Notes under the pieces: model-generated
What the model was told of the DNA's origin: nothing
Database searches by the model: none
What the model saw: only the letters and a program-made list of their open reading frames with translations
From: Methyloligella solikamskensis
Lineage (GTDB): Bacteria > Pseudomonadota > Alphaproteobacteria > Rhizobiales > Methyloligellaceae
DNA: 64,000 nucleotides
Reading direction: 5' to 3'
NCBI RefSeq assembly: GCF_042676065.1
Contig: NZ_JBHTJO010000001.1
Location: forward strand, 186,001 to 250,000
Position numbers and translations under genes: made by a program
Part shown: positions 1 through 8,192 of the stretch, one piece after another
How the letters are laid out: the number at the start of each line of letters is the position of its first letter
Position numbering within the stretch: the first letter of the stretch is position 1

Positions 1-65
1 ATGAGTCGACTCAACGCAGCAAGCAATTTATTGTCGTTTTTTAACAAGAAATTGTTGCGCGCAGC

Positions 66-260
66 ATGGTCGAAAAAAAGAAGACCGTCCCCTTGAGGAT
101 CATGGTGTCCTCCCGGTTGCACGATTATCTGAGCCTCCTCAAGGATACCACCATGTTAGGAGCCTCGGAGAACGATGTAGCGGCGTTTCTCTTGACGCAG
201 CGGCTAGAGGCCATGCTGGCCGAGCGCTATCACGAAAATCAAAAGGTGCCGAAGGAGTAG
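66..260 (+). CDS. small ribbon-helix-helix-like protein, possible antitoxin or repressor
   Basis: The product has 64 residues. A basic N-terminus (MVEKKKT) leads into VPLRIMVSS, which could form a beta strand, followed by two likely helices (HDYLSLLKDT and SENDVAAFLLTQRLEAML). This strand-helix-helix order and the size fit a ribbon-helix-helix DNA-binding protein such as a type II antitoxin, but no diagnostic residue proves it. No convincing Shine-Dalgarno sequence precedes the start. The gene lies 90 nt upstream of a same-strand gene with nuclease-toxin-like features, which is the context that suggests an antitoxin role. The surrounding DNA is less GC-rich than the rest of the window, consistent with acquisition by transfer. 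The function is inferred only. Confidence 0.5.
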   Translation: MVEKKKTVPLRIMVSSRLHDYLSLLKDTTMLGASENDVAAFLLTQRLEAMLAERYHENQKVPKE

Positions 261-350
261 CGGTGATCCGCTGCCTTAAGATAGCATGCGGGATCGCGAG
301 CGTTGGAAGCTCGTAGATTGGCGTGGTCGCGACGCTCTATAGTGCGTCCC

Positions 351-761
351 ATGCCGATCGAAATCAGCCATCTCATGCAAACTGCCATGGGGCAGAAGGA
401 CGCCATAAAGGTGGGTGACCTGCCCCGTCAGGTGGCCAAACATATGGGCTGCCATCCAGCGGTCGTATATTTGGGCGGGGCCGAATTGCACAAGATCACG
501 CTGAAGCACAAGGACATAAGTGCCGAACGGCTTCAGATGCTCTTTATGGCCATTCGAGATGGCGAGTACCGCACGGACGACCAGAACCGCGCCCGACACC
601 TGACGGTCATTTGGGAGTTTCCGGAAACCCGAGAAACGTATGTCATTGGGCTCAAGTCAGCCTCTAACGGCGGCGAGGTCTGGATCTGTACGTACTACAA
701 GATAAGCGGGCGGAAACTCGACAAGAAGCTGAGGAAGACCACGCGAATCTATCAGAGGTAA
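351..761 (+). CDS. hypothetical protein, possible BECR-fold (RelE/barnase-like) nuclease toxin
   Basis: From the ATG at 351 the product has 136 residues; an in-frame start at 303 would add 16 residues of unlikely composition. The N-terminal part (KVGDLPRQVAKHMGCHPAVVYLGG) resembles the lead-in of phage-type barnase/EndoU/RelE-like nucleases, where a leucine-proline segment precedes a conserved VYLG strand. The C-terminal part has alternating strands (HLTVIWEF, TYVIGLKSA, EVWICTYYKI) and ends in a very basic tail (GRKLDKKLRKTTRIYQR), as in RNA-cleaving toxins. This is shape-level similarity only and I recognise no catalytic motif with certainty. A strong hairpin follows directly, so the gene probably ends the two-gene unit that begins at 66. 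Confidence 0.4.
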   Translation: MPIEISHLMQTAMGQKDAIKVGDLPRQVAKHMGCHPAVVYLGGAELHKITLKHKDISAERLQMLFMAIRDGEYRTDDQNRARHLTVIWEFPETRETYVIGLKSASNGGEVWICTYYKISGRKLDKKLRKTTRIYQR

Positions 762-763
762 GT

Positions 764-790
764 CGGGCACCCGTGGGCTACGGGTGCCCG
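764..790 (+). terminator. intrinsic-type terminator hairpin after the putative toxin gene
   Basis: A perfect 11-bp inverted repeat (CGGGCACCCGT and ACGGGTGCCCG) with a 5-nt loop starts 2 nt after the stop codon at 761. The following run is CTATTTCC, so the T-tract is weak but the stem is very stable. Confidence 0.65.
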
Positions 791-1058
791 CTATTTCCGC
801 ACATGATGGGGCCTGCCGGGAACCCCATGTTGCGCACACGCCTGCCCATTGGCGCGGCTACGGCTGGCAGAATAGTACCGTGTCACATGTGCAGCGGTCT
901 TTAAGAGATCACGCGGTGACCAGCGAATCTATAACTCATTATTTTTCAAAAGGGAATCCCGCTCCGATCCACTTTGTTCCACAGGTCTGCACACAGATTC
1001 TAAGTGACTCAAAACTCTGAATTTTCTGAGCCTCTGACCGGTTATCCACACCGCCAAG
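791..1058. other. intergenic region with no gene seen
   Basis: This stretch lies between the hairpin at 764-790 and the 3' end of the minus-strand gene at 1059. Short open frames run through it but none has a credible start or composition. It contains one DnaA-box-like 9-mer (TTATCCACA, 1042-1050), which alone has no evident meaning. Confidence 0.4.
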
Positions 1059-1496
1059 TCATGGAGCAATTTCCCAGAGCACATACTGCCCCGGCCCTTG
1101 CTCAGACCGCACCACACCATTGGTGCGCTGGCCCCGTAGAGCTACCCCCACACGCTTCGTCATCAGCCGTAGGAGTCGCTGATCGTTCTTGTCCAGCGCC
1201 CGCTCTATGAGAAGCTGTAAGGCGATATCGCGCGTTGTGAGGGGTTCTGCGGCCTGTCTGAGGATCGACAGGCATATGCGGGTCATCTCACCCCGGTTGC
1301 TCCAGTCTTTGGGCGGACGGAAGGCCTTGGGCTTGATCGCTTCCACCTGATAGTCGGGGTCGAAGAGCCTTAGCGTGTTGTCCAAGTTCTCTAGGTCTTG
1401 GACCATCTGGCGTAGGCGCTCGTGGGCGTTCTCGATGTCGCCTGCCAGAAGCGCCCGTTTCTTCACAAGAGCGGTGATTACGTGAGGGTCGGCCAT
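1059..1496 (-). CDS. hypothetical protein with coiled coil and winged-helix-like C-terminus
   Basis: The product has 145 residues. Residues 5-45 (KKRALLAGDIENAHERLRQM and onward) are heptad-like and should form a coiled coil. A proline/lysine linker (KPKAFRPPKDW) leads to a C-terminal helix-turn-helix-like segment: TRICLSILRQ, then LTTRDIALQLL, then a strand-like ending (GVVRSEQGPGQYVLWEIA) resembling the wing of a winged helix. Similar small proteins are common in alphaproteobacterial accessory regions and usually lack a defined function. It may be a DNA-binding protein of the element that carries it. Its start lies only about 70 bp from the broken comM gene, so it appears to be the last gene of the accessory segment. 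Confidence 0.6.
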   Translation of the reverse strand: MADPHVITALVKKRALLAGDIENAHERLRQMVQDLENLDNTLRLFDPDYQVEAIKPKAFRPPKDWSNRGEMTRICLSILRQAAEPLTTRDIALQLLIERALDKNDQRLLRLMTKRVGVALRGQRTNGVVRSEQGPGQYVLWEIAP

Positions 1497-1567
1497 GCCC
1501 TCAGCATGGCAGGAAGCTGCGGATTAGTGGACCCATCCGTTCCGGAGTTTGCTACATAATACCGGAG

Positions 1568-2407
1568 ATGCTGGAGGTCAGCATGATCCGCAGCCTCGCG
1601 GGCGATTTGAACGGCGGTGCGATCGGGCGGGCGCGGCCCTTCCGCAGCCCCCACCATTCGGCGTCCATGGCGGCGCTCGTGGGCGGCGGCACGCGAGCAC
1701 GGCCGGGCGAAGCGGCGCTGGCCCATCTCGGCGTGCTGTTCCTGGACGAGCTTCCCGAATTTCAGCCCCAGGTGCTGGATGCTTTGCGGCAGCCCCTGGA
1801 GAGCGGGGAATCGGTTATCGTGCGGGCTAATCACCGGGTCTCCTATCCATCGCGCATCCAGCTCGTTGCGGCGATGAATCCCTGCCGCTGCGGGCGCGCT
1901 GGCGAGCCGGGTTATTCCTGCCGTCAGGGCAATACGTGTGCGGAGCGCTACCAGGCTCGTATCTCCGGGCCCCTGCTCGATCGGATCGACCTGCAAATCG
2001 AAGTGCCGGCGGTGAGCGCCGCCGATCTCGCCTTGCCTGCGGCTTCCGAGGGAAGTGCCGAAGTCCGCCGCCGCGTGGTGGCGGCAAGGCAAATCCAGGC
2101 GGCACGGCTAAAGGAGCTCGGTCAGAAAAAGGCGCGCACCAATGCCGAATGCGAAGGCAATCTGCTGGAAGAGATCGCCGAGCCGGATGCGGCCGGTCTT
2201 ACTCTGCTGCGGGAAGCGGCGGAGACCTTGGGGCTCAGCGCGCGGGGGTATCACCGTTCCCTACGGGTGGCGCGGACCCTCGCCGATCTCGACGGCGAGA
2301 CCAAGGTGTCCCGGCTGCATATCGCCGAAGCCCTGAGCTATCGCGGCGAGACATTGCGCGGCCAGCGTGCCAATGGGCCGGCCCTCAACCGCCTCGCTTG
2401 CGCCTGA
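1568..2407 (+). pseudogene. comM: 5'-truncated comM/yifB Mg-chelatase-like AAA+ ATPase gene
   Basis: The 279-residue open frame matches the C-terminal half of ComM (YifB), a branch-migration helicase used in natural transformation, whose full length is about 500 residues. Visible family signatures are EMLEVSMI at the start, RPFRSPHHSAS, the Walker B region GVLFLDELPEF, the AAMNPCRCG metal-binding-like motif, GPLLDRIDL, and the C-terminal LSARGYHRSLRVARTIADLD-type segment. The N-terminal Lon-protease-like domain and the Walker A loop are missing. Reading upstream in the same frame, ComM-like sequence stops within a few codons of 1560 and is replaced by unrelated sequence. The product therefore should be inactive, because nucleotide binding is lost. 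The break coincides with the edge of the accessory DNA to the left. Confidence 0.85.
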
Positions 2408-2567
2408 TCCGGAAATTTCCCCCTCATCGCCACAGAAAAACGCCAATGTCGCACTGGCATCGCCACGCTGAGCCGTTACACTCCGGCGCTGCCGAGGGGA
2501 AGTATGTGCGGCTGCGGTGCCCCGTTCGGGCTCGCCCCACAGTAAAGTCAAGGATTCACGGGGGCGG

Positions 2568-3674
2568 ATGCGCGGGCCGAACGCTATCGACTTCTGGCGT
2601 GGATACGCCCTCATCTGCATATTCGTCGACCACATCCCCGGCAACCCGCTGGAACGGATCACCTTACGCAACTTCACCATTTGCGATGCGGCGGAGCTGT
2701 TCGTGTTTCTTGCCGGGTGGTCGATCTCGCTCGCAACCGGCGGACCTGCGCGCGCCCATACGTCGGGGCGGGTCACGATACGCTTCCTCTCCCGCATGGT
2801 GGAGGTCTACCGGGCCCAGATCACCATCACGGTGATCGCGCTCGCGATCCTCGCCGGGGCCGCGCTCTGGCTGGAAAACAACCTCTATCTGGAATGGCAC
2901 AACGCCGAGCCGGTGTTCACCGCGCCGGTCTGGACGACGCCGGCGCTTGCGCTGATGACCCATCAGCTCGGTTTCTTCAATATCCTGCCGCTCTATGTGG
3001 TGCTGCTCGCCATGGCGCCGCTGATCGTGATCATCGGGCGGTACTCGCTCGCGCTATGCGGGCTGGTGTCCTTCGCGGTCTATGCGGTGACGCTGATTTT
3101 CCGCATCAACCTGCCGTCCTGGCCCTATGCGGGGGAGTGGTTCCTCGACCCGTTCGCGTGGCAATTTCTTTTCACGCTGGGCTTCATCGCAGCGGAGCTT
3201 GCGGCCCAAGACCGCATCCAGCCCTTGATGAAATGGATTTTTTGGCCAGCAGCCGCGATTTTGGCGGTCGGTGTCGTGGTGCGTTTCATCGGATATTATC
3301 CGGATCCGATGCAGGTGCCGTCGCCACGCCTGTTTTTTTCGTTCGACAAGACCTATCTCTCTCCTGCAAGGCTGATCAGCCTGCTGGCGTTGGTGATTTG
3401 CTTTTCCGGGGCGTATAGCCGGATCGCCGCATTCAGCGAGCGCCTGGTGACGGTGTTCTCAAGCCTCGGGCGAAACTCGCTGGCAGTGTTTTCGATTGGC
3501 TCTTTGTTAAGCCTGATCGGGCAAATCGTACGGTTTGAGTCCGGCGGGCTGGTTATTGTGGACCTTGCCTATTCCGCTCTTGGAATCGGGCTGATGATAT
3601 TTACCGCGTGGTTCGTGGAATGGCGCATAAGATCAAAACGGCCACCCTCGCAATCCTCTGCCTCGCTGGCGTGA
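2568..3674 (+). CDS. opgC: OpgC-family membrane acyltransferase
   Basis: From the ATG at 2568, preceded by a purine-rich GGGGGCGG, the product has 368 residues; starts further upstream add residues unlike the family. OpgC adds succinyl groups to osmoregulated periplasmic glucans at the inner membrane. The N-terminus RGPNAIDFWRGYALICIFVDHIPGN is the family hallmark, followed by AELFVFLAGWSISLA. About ten hydrophobic segments can be seen, in line with a polytopic acyltransferase. The next gene overlaps its 3' end by 55 nt, so the two are translationally linked; a similar SGNH-type partner next to opgC is seen in other alphaproteobacteria. The substrate is inferred from the family. Confidence 0.82.
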   Translation: MRGPNAIDFWRGYALICIFVDHIPGNPLERITLRNFTICDAAELFVFLAGWSISLATGGPARAHTSGRVTIRFLSRMVEVYRAQITITVIALAILAGAALWLENNLYLEWHNAEPVFTAPVWTTPALALMTHQLGFFNILPLYVVLLAMAPLIVIIGRYSLALCGLVSFAVYAVTLIFRINLPSWPYAGEWFLDPFAWQFLFTLGFIAAELAAQDRIQPLMKWIFWPAAAILAVGVVVRFIGYYPDPMQVPSPRLFFSFDKTYLSPARLISLLALVICFSGAYSRIAAFSERLVTVFSSLGRNSLAVFSIGSLLSLIGQIVRFESGGLVIVDLAYSALGIGLMIFTAWFVEWRIRSKRPPSQSSASLA

Positions 3675-4435
3675 GCGGATTCCTGCTGCTTGCGCCCGCC
3701 GAGCCGCTGCAGACCGAGCCGCCGCGCGCGGAACTTCCCAAGCCAAAATACACTGCCGCTCCGAGCTGCGTCGGAGACGAAGGCACGCGGCCGCAACCCG
3801 CCGCTCTAAAGGCCTTCCCAAAAGCGCTTCAATCGGACGAGACGCTGACCGTGCTGGTGGTCGGGCCTGCCGCCTATGAAGACGGCCCCTTCGCTAACGA
3901 GGAAAGCTATCCGAACCGGCTTGCCCGCTATTTGACGTCCATCTTCAAGGAGCAGGATATCGAGCTCATCTCCCGCAATATCTCCGGCGAGGTCGCAGAG
4001 GATGCGGCCGAACGTTTGCGGGCGGAGATCGTCGAGACCGATCCCGATCTTGTGGTCTGGCAGGCGGGCTCGGCGGATGCGCTCGCCCGGGTCGACCTCA
4101 AGGAGTTCGAAGCCGCCTTCACCGAGACCCTCGACTGGCTCGAGGAGCACGGCATCGACGTGGTTCTGGTGGACCCGCGCTACGTGCCGGAGCTGGCCGA
4201 CGATCCGGCCTATCGGCGCATCGTGGGCGCTATCTGGTACTACGCGGCGAAGCGGGACATTCCGCTGGTCCGGCGATACGACATGATGCGCAGCCTCACC
4301 CTGCCCGACGACAGCAATGCCGCGCCGCCGGAGCACCGGCTCACCGGATTCGACCATCGGTGCATGGCGCGCAAGGTGGCCGAGGTCATCGTGGTCAGCA
4401 GCAATGCGGACCATTTCGACAAGCGCCGGCACTAA
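3620..4435 (+). CDS. SGNH-hydrolase-like exported protein lacking the catalytic residues
   Basis: From the ATG at 3620 the product has 271 residues and starts with a signal peptide or membrane anchor (MAHKIKTATLAILCLAGVSG then FLLLAP). The body follows the SGNH fold order: a first strand VLVVGP, SYPNRLARYL, DLVVWQAG, DVVLVDPRYVP, IPLVRRYDMM, and a last helix CMARKVAEVI. The usual catalytic blocks are altered: the GDS/GSS nucleophile position reads GPAAYED, the GxN of block III reads GSA, and the D-x-x-H of the last block reads EHRL. It is therefore probably a pseudoenzyme, or it uses a different site. It overlaps opgC and should act with it in the periplasm. The start at 3608 (GTG) is an alternative. 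Confidence 0.65.
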   Translation: MAHKIKTATLAILCLAGVSGFLLLAPAEPLQTEPPRAELPKPKYTAAPSCVGDEGTRPQPAALKAFPKALQSDETLTVLVVGPAAYEDGPFANEESYPNRLARYLTSIFKEQDIELISRNISGEVAEDAAERLRAEIVETDPDLVVWQAGSADALARVDLKEFEAAFTETLDWLEEHGIDVVLVDPRYVPELADDPAYRRIVGAIWYYAAKRDIPLVRRYDMMRSLTLPDDSNAAPPEHRLTGFDHRCMARKVAEVIVVSSNADHFDKRRH

Positions 4436-4513
4436 AGTCTTTCTCAAACCTTTTCTGGTTGATGTTCTCGTTTCGGGCGCATTCCCGCGTCCGCCTATTG
4501 GCGGTGATCGAGT

Positions 4514-6868
4514 TTGGCGTATCAAGACCACAGCCCTGAGGCTGCCCTTCCTGCGGCGGGACGCAGGCGGCTCGTCTCGCGCCTGACGCGGGCGTTCCGG
4601 GCCGTGACGAATGACGCGCCCATCGTCTCCATCGTGGCGGCCCTGCTGTTCGGCAGCCTGAGCATCGCGGCGATCGCCGCCGGCACCATCGGCGTGCTGC
4701 TCTTCTTCGCCATGATGACCGGTATGGCGCTCGGCGCCGCCTTTTTCATCGTCTTGCAAACCCGGGAGCTCGCCTCGGTCCAAAAGCTCGACCAGGTCGG
4801 CGAAGGCGTCGATGCCAGTCTCGAAGCCCTGCAGGATCTCCAATGGGAGGTTCAAGAGCGCGAGGCGCGCTACCGCGATCTGCTGGATCATCAGGACGAC
4901 GTGATCCTGCGCCGGGACGCGGACGGCCGGCTCACCTTCATCAACGATTCCTATTGCCGGGTGTTCGGCGTGACCCGTCAGGAGGCGCTGGGGCAGCCCT
5001 TCCGCCTGCCTCTGGCGGAAGACGCAGTCGCCCCCGCCGGGCTGGAGCTGGGCGGTGCATCGCGGCGACGGAGTGAGGTGGTGGAGCTGGAGACCGCAAG
5101 CGGCCCGCGCTGGTTCATCTGGGAAGATTTCGCGATCACCGATCCGAGCGGCGCGCTCACCGAAGTTCAGAGCGTCGCCCATGACGTTACCGAGCAGCGA
5201 GAGGCGGAGCGTGCACTGGCTCAGGCCCGGGACGATGCGGAAAGCGCCAGCACGGCGAAATCGCGCTTCCTCGCCTCCATGAGTCACGAGATCCGCACGC
5301 CCATGAACGGCATCCTCGGCATGACGGGGCTGCTGCTGGACACACAGCTCTCGCCTGAGCAGACCACCTATGCGAGGGCCATCGGCAGCTCCGCCAAGAC
5401 CCTGCTTTCCCTGATCGACGAGGTTTTGGATTTCTCCAAAATCGAAGCCGGCCGGATCGAGCTCGAGGCGGCGCCGTTCGACATCGCCGAGACCATGCAG
5501 AGCGTGATCGAGCTTCTGGCGCCCCGGGCCCGGGAGAAGGGACTTACCATCGGCTGGTTCGCCGATCCGGGTCTTCCCCGCACGGCCATCGGCGATCAGA
5601 TGCGCGTGCGCCAGATCCTGATGAACCTGATCGGCAATGCCATCAAGTTCACCGAACAAGGCGGTGTCGGGCTCCGCCTGGTCGGCGCAGACGATGGCGC
5701 AGGGCTCCGCTTCATGGTGAGCGACACGGGCGCCGGCATTCCGGAAGCGAAGCTGGAGCAGATCTTCCTGGAATTCGAACAGGCGGATTCCGGGCCGAGC
5801 CGCCGCCACGGCGGAACAGGGCTCGGGCTCGCCATCTCCAAGCGGCTGGTGGATGCCATGGGCGGAACGATCCAGGTCACCAGCACGCCAGACGAGGGCA
5901 CCAGCTTCACGGTGGATCTGCCCCTCGACTCCCCCGCAGATTCGAGCCCTATCGCCGAGGACTGGCCGCAAGCGGAAGGACGTTCCGTGCTCGTGGTTCT
6001 TCAGGGCCAGGTGGAAGCAGCGCTGTCCGCAGAACTGCTCAATGCTCTCGGCGCGGAGACGGCGTTGCGGAGCGCCGAGACGCTTTCCGGCCTCGGCCCG
6101 GCAGGCCGCAGCGATCTTGCGCAATACAACGCGCTTCTGACCGACAAGGCGAGCTTGAAGGCCGTGCCCTTCAACCTGCTGGAGGCGTTCGGCAAGGCCG
6201 ATGGCGACGCCAAGCGGGCCGTCGTGGTGCTGGACCCCAACGAGCGTCCCGAGATCGACGCCCTGAAGACGCGCGGGTTCGACGGGTATCTGATGCGGCC
6301 GATCCGGCCCCGCTCCATGCTGATCCAACTCGTTGGCGATCCGGCGTCCGAGGCCGCAGCCCCGGCGCCAAGCACGGAAGCCCCACCGCGCTGCACCTCA
6401 CCCGCCGGAGACGCGCTCTCGGTGCTGCTCGCCGAGGACAACGACATCAATGCGCTGCTCGCAAAGGCCGTGCTGGAGAAGGCGGGTGCTGCGGTCGAGC
6501 GGGCCGCCAACGGCCGGGAGGCCATCTCCCTGGTGAAGGATGCGCTCCGTGACGAGAAGCCCGGTTTCGACCTGGTCCTGATGGACATCCATATGCCCGA
6601 TATGGACGGGGTGGAGGCCGCAGGCCTTATCCGCGCGCTCTACGAAGACGGCGCAAAGCCCGGCGCAGGCCGCCCGCCCATCGTGGCGCTGACCGCCAAT
6701 GCCTTCGCCGAGGACCGGGCCGCCTATCTGGAGGCCGGGCTCGACGACTATCTGGCAAAGCCCTTCGAGAAGAATGAACTGTTGAGCCTGATCGGGCGTT
6801 GGCAGATGGCGGGCTTAGGGGATGCGGTTTCGCGCACGGAGGCGGCTTCCGGAACGGGAGCCGCCTAG
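4514..6868 (+). CDS. PAS-containing hybrid sensor histidine kinase
   Basis: The product has 784 residues from a TTG start at 4514. Order of parts: two hydrophobic segments at about 36-80; a PAS domain at about 117-235 (YRDLLDHQDDVILRRDADGR and onward); a HisKA dimerisation domain with phosphoacceptor His258 in MSHEIRTPMNG; a HATPase domain with N, G1 and G2 boxes (LMNLIGNAIKF, VSDTGAGI, GGTGLGLAI); a degenerate receiver at about 485-600; and a true receiver at about 640-770 with Asp691 in VLMDIHMPDMDG and the conserved lysine in YLAKPF. No Hpt domain is present, so phosphate must pass to a separate protein. The first receiver reads SVLVVLQGQ where acidic residues are expected. Its signal and partner are unknown. 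Confidence 0.9.
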   Translation: MAYQDHSPEAALPAAGRRRLVSRLTRAFRAVTNDAPIVSIVAALLFGSLSIAAIAAGTIGVLLFFAMMTGMALGAAFFIVLQTRELASVQKLDQVGEGVDASLEALQDLQWEVQEREARYRDLLDHQDDVILRRDADGRLTFINDSYCRVFGVTRQEALGQPFRLPLAEDAVAPAGLELGGASRRRSEVVELETASGPRWFIWEDFAITDPSGALTEVQSVAHDVTEQREAERALAQARDDAESASTAKSRFLASMSHEIRTPMNGILGMTGLLLDTQLSPEQTTYARAIGSSAKTLLSLIDEVLDFSKIEAGRIELEAAPFDIAETMQSVIELLAPRAREKGLTIGWFADPGLPRTAIGDQMRVRQILMNLIGNAIKFTEQGGVGLRLVGADDGAGLRFMVSDTGAGIPEAKLEQIFLEFEQADSGPSRRHGGTGLGLAISKRLVDAMGGTIQVTSTPDEGTSFTVDLPLDSPADSSPIAEDWPQAEGRSVLVVLQGQVEAALSAELLNALGAETALRSAETLSGLGPAGRSDLAQYNALLTDKASLKAVPFNLLEAFGKADGDAKRAVVVLDPNERPEIDALKTRGFDGYLMRPIRPRSMLIQLVGDPASEAAAPAPSTEAPPRCTSPAGDALSVLLAEDNDINALLAKAVLEKAGAAVERAANGREAISLVKDALRDEKPGFDLVLMDIHMPDMDGVEAAGLIRALYEDGAKPGAGRPPIVALTANAFAEDRAAYLEAGLDDYLAKPFEKNELLSLIGRWQMAGLGDAVSRTEAASGTGAA

Positions 6869-7147
6869 GGCCACCGGCGCGGGCGACCTTATTACTTCCT
6901 TCCATGCTTAGAATTGCCGGGCTGAGCCGTCCATGCACAGGACGAGCGAAAGTTGTCACATAGGCTTCGAAGAGGATTGCTATCGGGGCGTCATTGTGGC
7001 CGAATCAAGCTCTCTCAGGTGCGTGCCTCGTGAACCCTGGGATTTTGGAGTCGGCCATAGCGAGATGGCGGACCCCACGCTCCAAACGGAGATGGACCGC
7101 CGCAGCCGAAACCAGACTTTGGCGCTGAAGATTTGCGCGGGGGCATC
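6869..7147. other. intergenic region upstream of olsB
   Basis: This non-coding gap of about 280 nt must hold the olsB promoter. A possible -35 TTGTCA (6954-6959) is followed 18 nt later by TTGCTAT, but the match is weak. In Sinorhizobium olsB answers to PhoB under phosphate starvation; I looked for two spaced CTGTCAT-like repeats here and found only a half-site resemblance. Confidence 0.3.
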
Positions 7148-8095
7148 ATGTTTCCAGGACTGACATTCCGGCCGGCCTATGGGGGCGGGCAAGCGTTCGT
7201 CGGCCGTAAACGATTCACTCCTCAGGCTTTCCAGGCATTCATGCTGCGGGAGCCGCCCAAGAGCTATGGCCGCATCGGGCCGCTGGAGGTTCGCCTGGCC
7301 CGCAAGCGGGGCGATATCCGCCGCGCCCAGCGCCTGCGCTACAAGGTCTTCTACGAAGAGATGTCCGCGAGAGCCGATGCGCTGACCATGCTGTCTCGCC
7401 GGGACGAGGATCCCTACGATCCGATCTTCGATCATCTGCTGGTGCTGGATCACACCAATGCACTGGCGAGCCGCGGCTGGCGCCGGCCTCAGGTGGTGGG
7501 CACCTACCGGGTGCTGCGCCAGGAGGTGGCGGACCGGCATGACGGGTTCTACACCCAGCAGGAATACGACATCGCGCCGCTGATCCAGGCCAAGCCGGAC
7601 TACAACTTCATGGAGCTGGGCCGCTCCTGCGTGCTGAAGCCCTACCGGACCCGCCGGACCGTGGAGCTGCTGTGGCACGGGCTTTGGTCCTATGTGCGCG
7701 AGAACGGCGTCGACGTGATGCTGGGCTGCGCAAGCTTCGAAGGCATCGATCCGAAAGCCCATGCGCAGGCCTTGAGCTTTCTGCACCACACGGCTCTGGC
7801 GCCAGAGGAATGGCGGGCCCGGGCCCATGACCACCTTCATGTGGACATGGACATGATCCCGGCCGATCAGGTGCACATGAAAGCGGCCATGAAGGCTCTA
7901 CCGCCGCTGATCAAGGGCTATCTGCGGCTCGGCGCCTATGTGGGCGACGGTGCGGTCATCGACCATCAGTTCGGCACCACGGACGTTCTGATCGTGCTGC
8001 CGGTGGAAGCGATCCGCTCGCGCTACTTCAGCCATTTCGGCGCGCCGGACTCTCTCGGCTCCGCTCTGCTGCCCGCCGGAAACGCGCTGAACTAG
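7148..8095 (+). CDS. olsB: L-ornithine N(alpha)-acyltransferase (ornithine lipid synthesis)
   Basis: OlsB transfers a 3-hydroxyacyl group from acyl carrier protein to ornithine, giving lyso-ornithine lipid, a phosphorus-free membrane lipid. The 315-residue product shows the family sequence along its length: RIGPLEVRLARKRGDIRRAQ, LRYKVFYEEMSA, FDHLLVLDH, VGTYRVLRQEVADRHDGFYT, EYDIAPLI, FMELGRSCVLKPYR, VELLWHGLWSYV, GCASFEGIDP, LPPLIKGYLRLGAYVGDGAV and FGTTDVLIVLPV. The fold is GNAT-like, close to autoinducer synthases. The ATG at 7148 follows GGGGG at a suitable distance; a TTG at 7133 is less likely. No olsA (the second acyltransferase) is adjacent. Confidence 0.93.
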   Translation: MFPGLTFRPAYGGGQAFVGRKRFTPQAFQAFMLREPPKSYGRIGPLEVRLARKRGDIRRAQRLRYKVFYEEMSARADALTMLSRRDEDPYDPIFDHLLVLDHTNALASRGWRRPQVVGTYRVLRQEVADRHDGFYTQQEYDIAPLIQAKPDYNFMELGRSCVLKPYRTRRTVELLWHGLWSYVRENGVDVMLGCASFEGIDPKAHAQALSFLHHTALAPEEWRARAHDHLHVDMDMIPADQVHMKAAMKALPPLIKGYLRLGAYVGDGAVIDHQFGTTDVLIVLPVEAIRSRYFSHFGAPDSLGSALLPAGNALN

Positions 8096-8156
8096 CGGTC
8101 ACGACGGCCAATTGGCGTTTCGTGCGCGATTCCACGCCTTTCGGCGCGTTACGGGT

Positions 8157-8184
8157 TTGACGCGCCGATGTGCGGTGCATAAAT
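8157..8184 (+). promoter_or_regulatory. candidate promoter immediately before hrcA
   Basis: TTGACG (8157-8162) and ATAAAT (8179-8184) are separated by 16 bp. Transcription would start about at the ATG of hrcA (8193), giving a nearly leaderless message, which fits the absence of a clear Shine-Dalgarno sequence. No CIRCE inverted repeat is present. Confidence 0.4.
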
Positions 8185-8192
8185 TTCAACCC

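Noticed and set aside
3806..6328. Very long minus-strand open frame of 840 codons opposite the SGNH-like and sensor kinase genes
   Set aside because: It lies antisense to two genes with clear domains, and its sequence is the R/A/G/H/L-rich type seen opposite GC-rich genes. No family motif is present.
6869..7147. Pho box before olsB
   Set aside because: Only a single TGTCA-like half-site can be seen, without the second repeat at 11-bp distance.
8096..8192. Search for a CIRCE operator near hrcA
   Set aside because: No TTAGCACTC-N9-GAGTGCTAA inverted repeat is present here or before grpE or dnaK.
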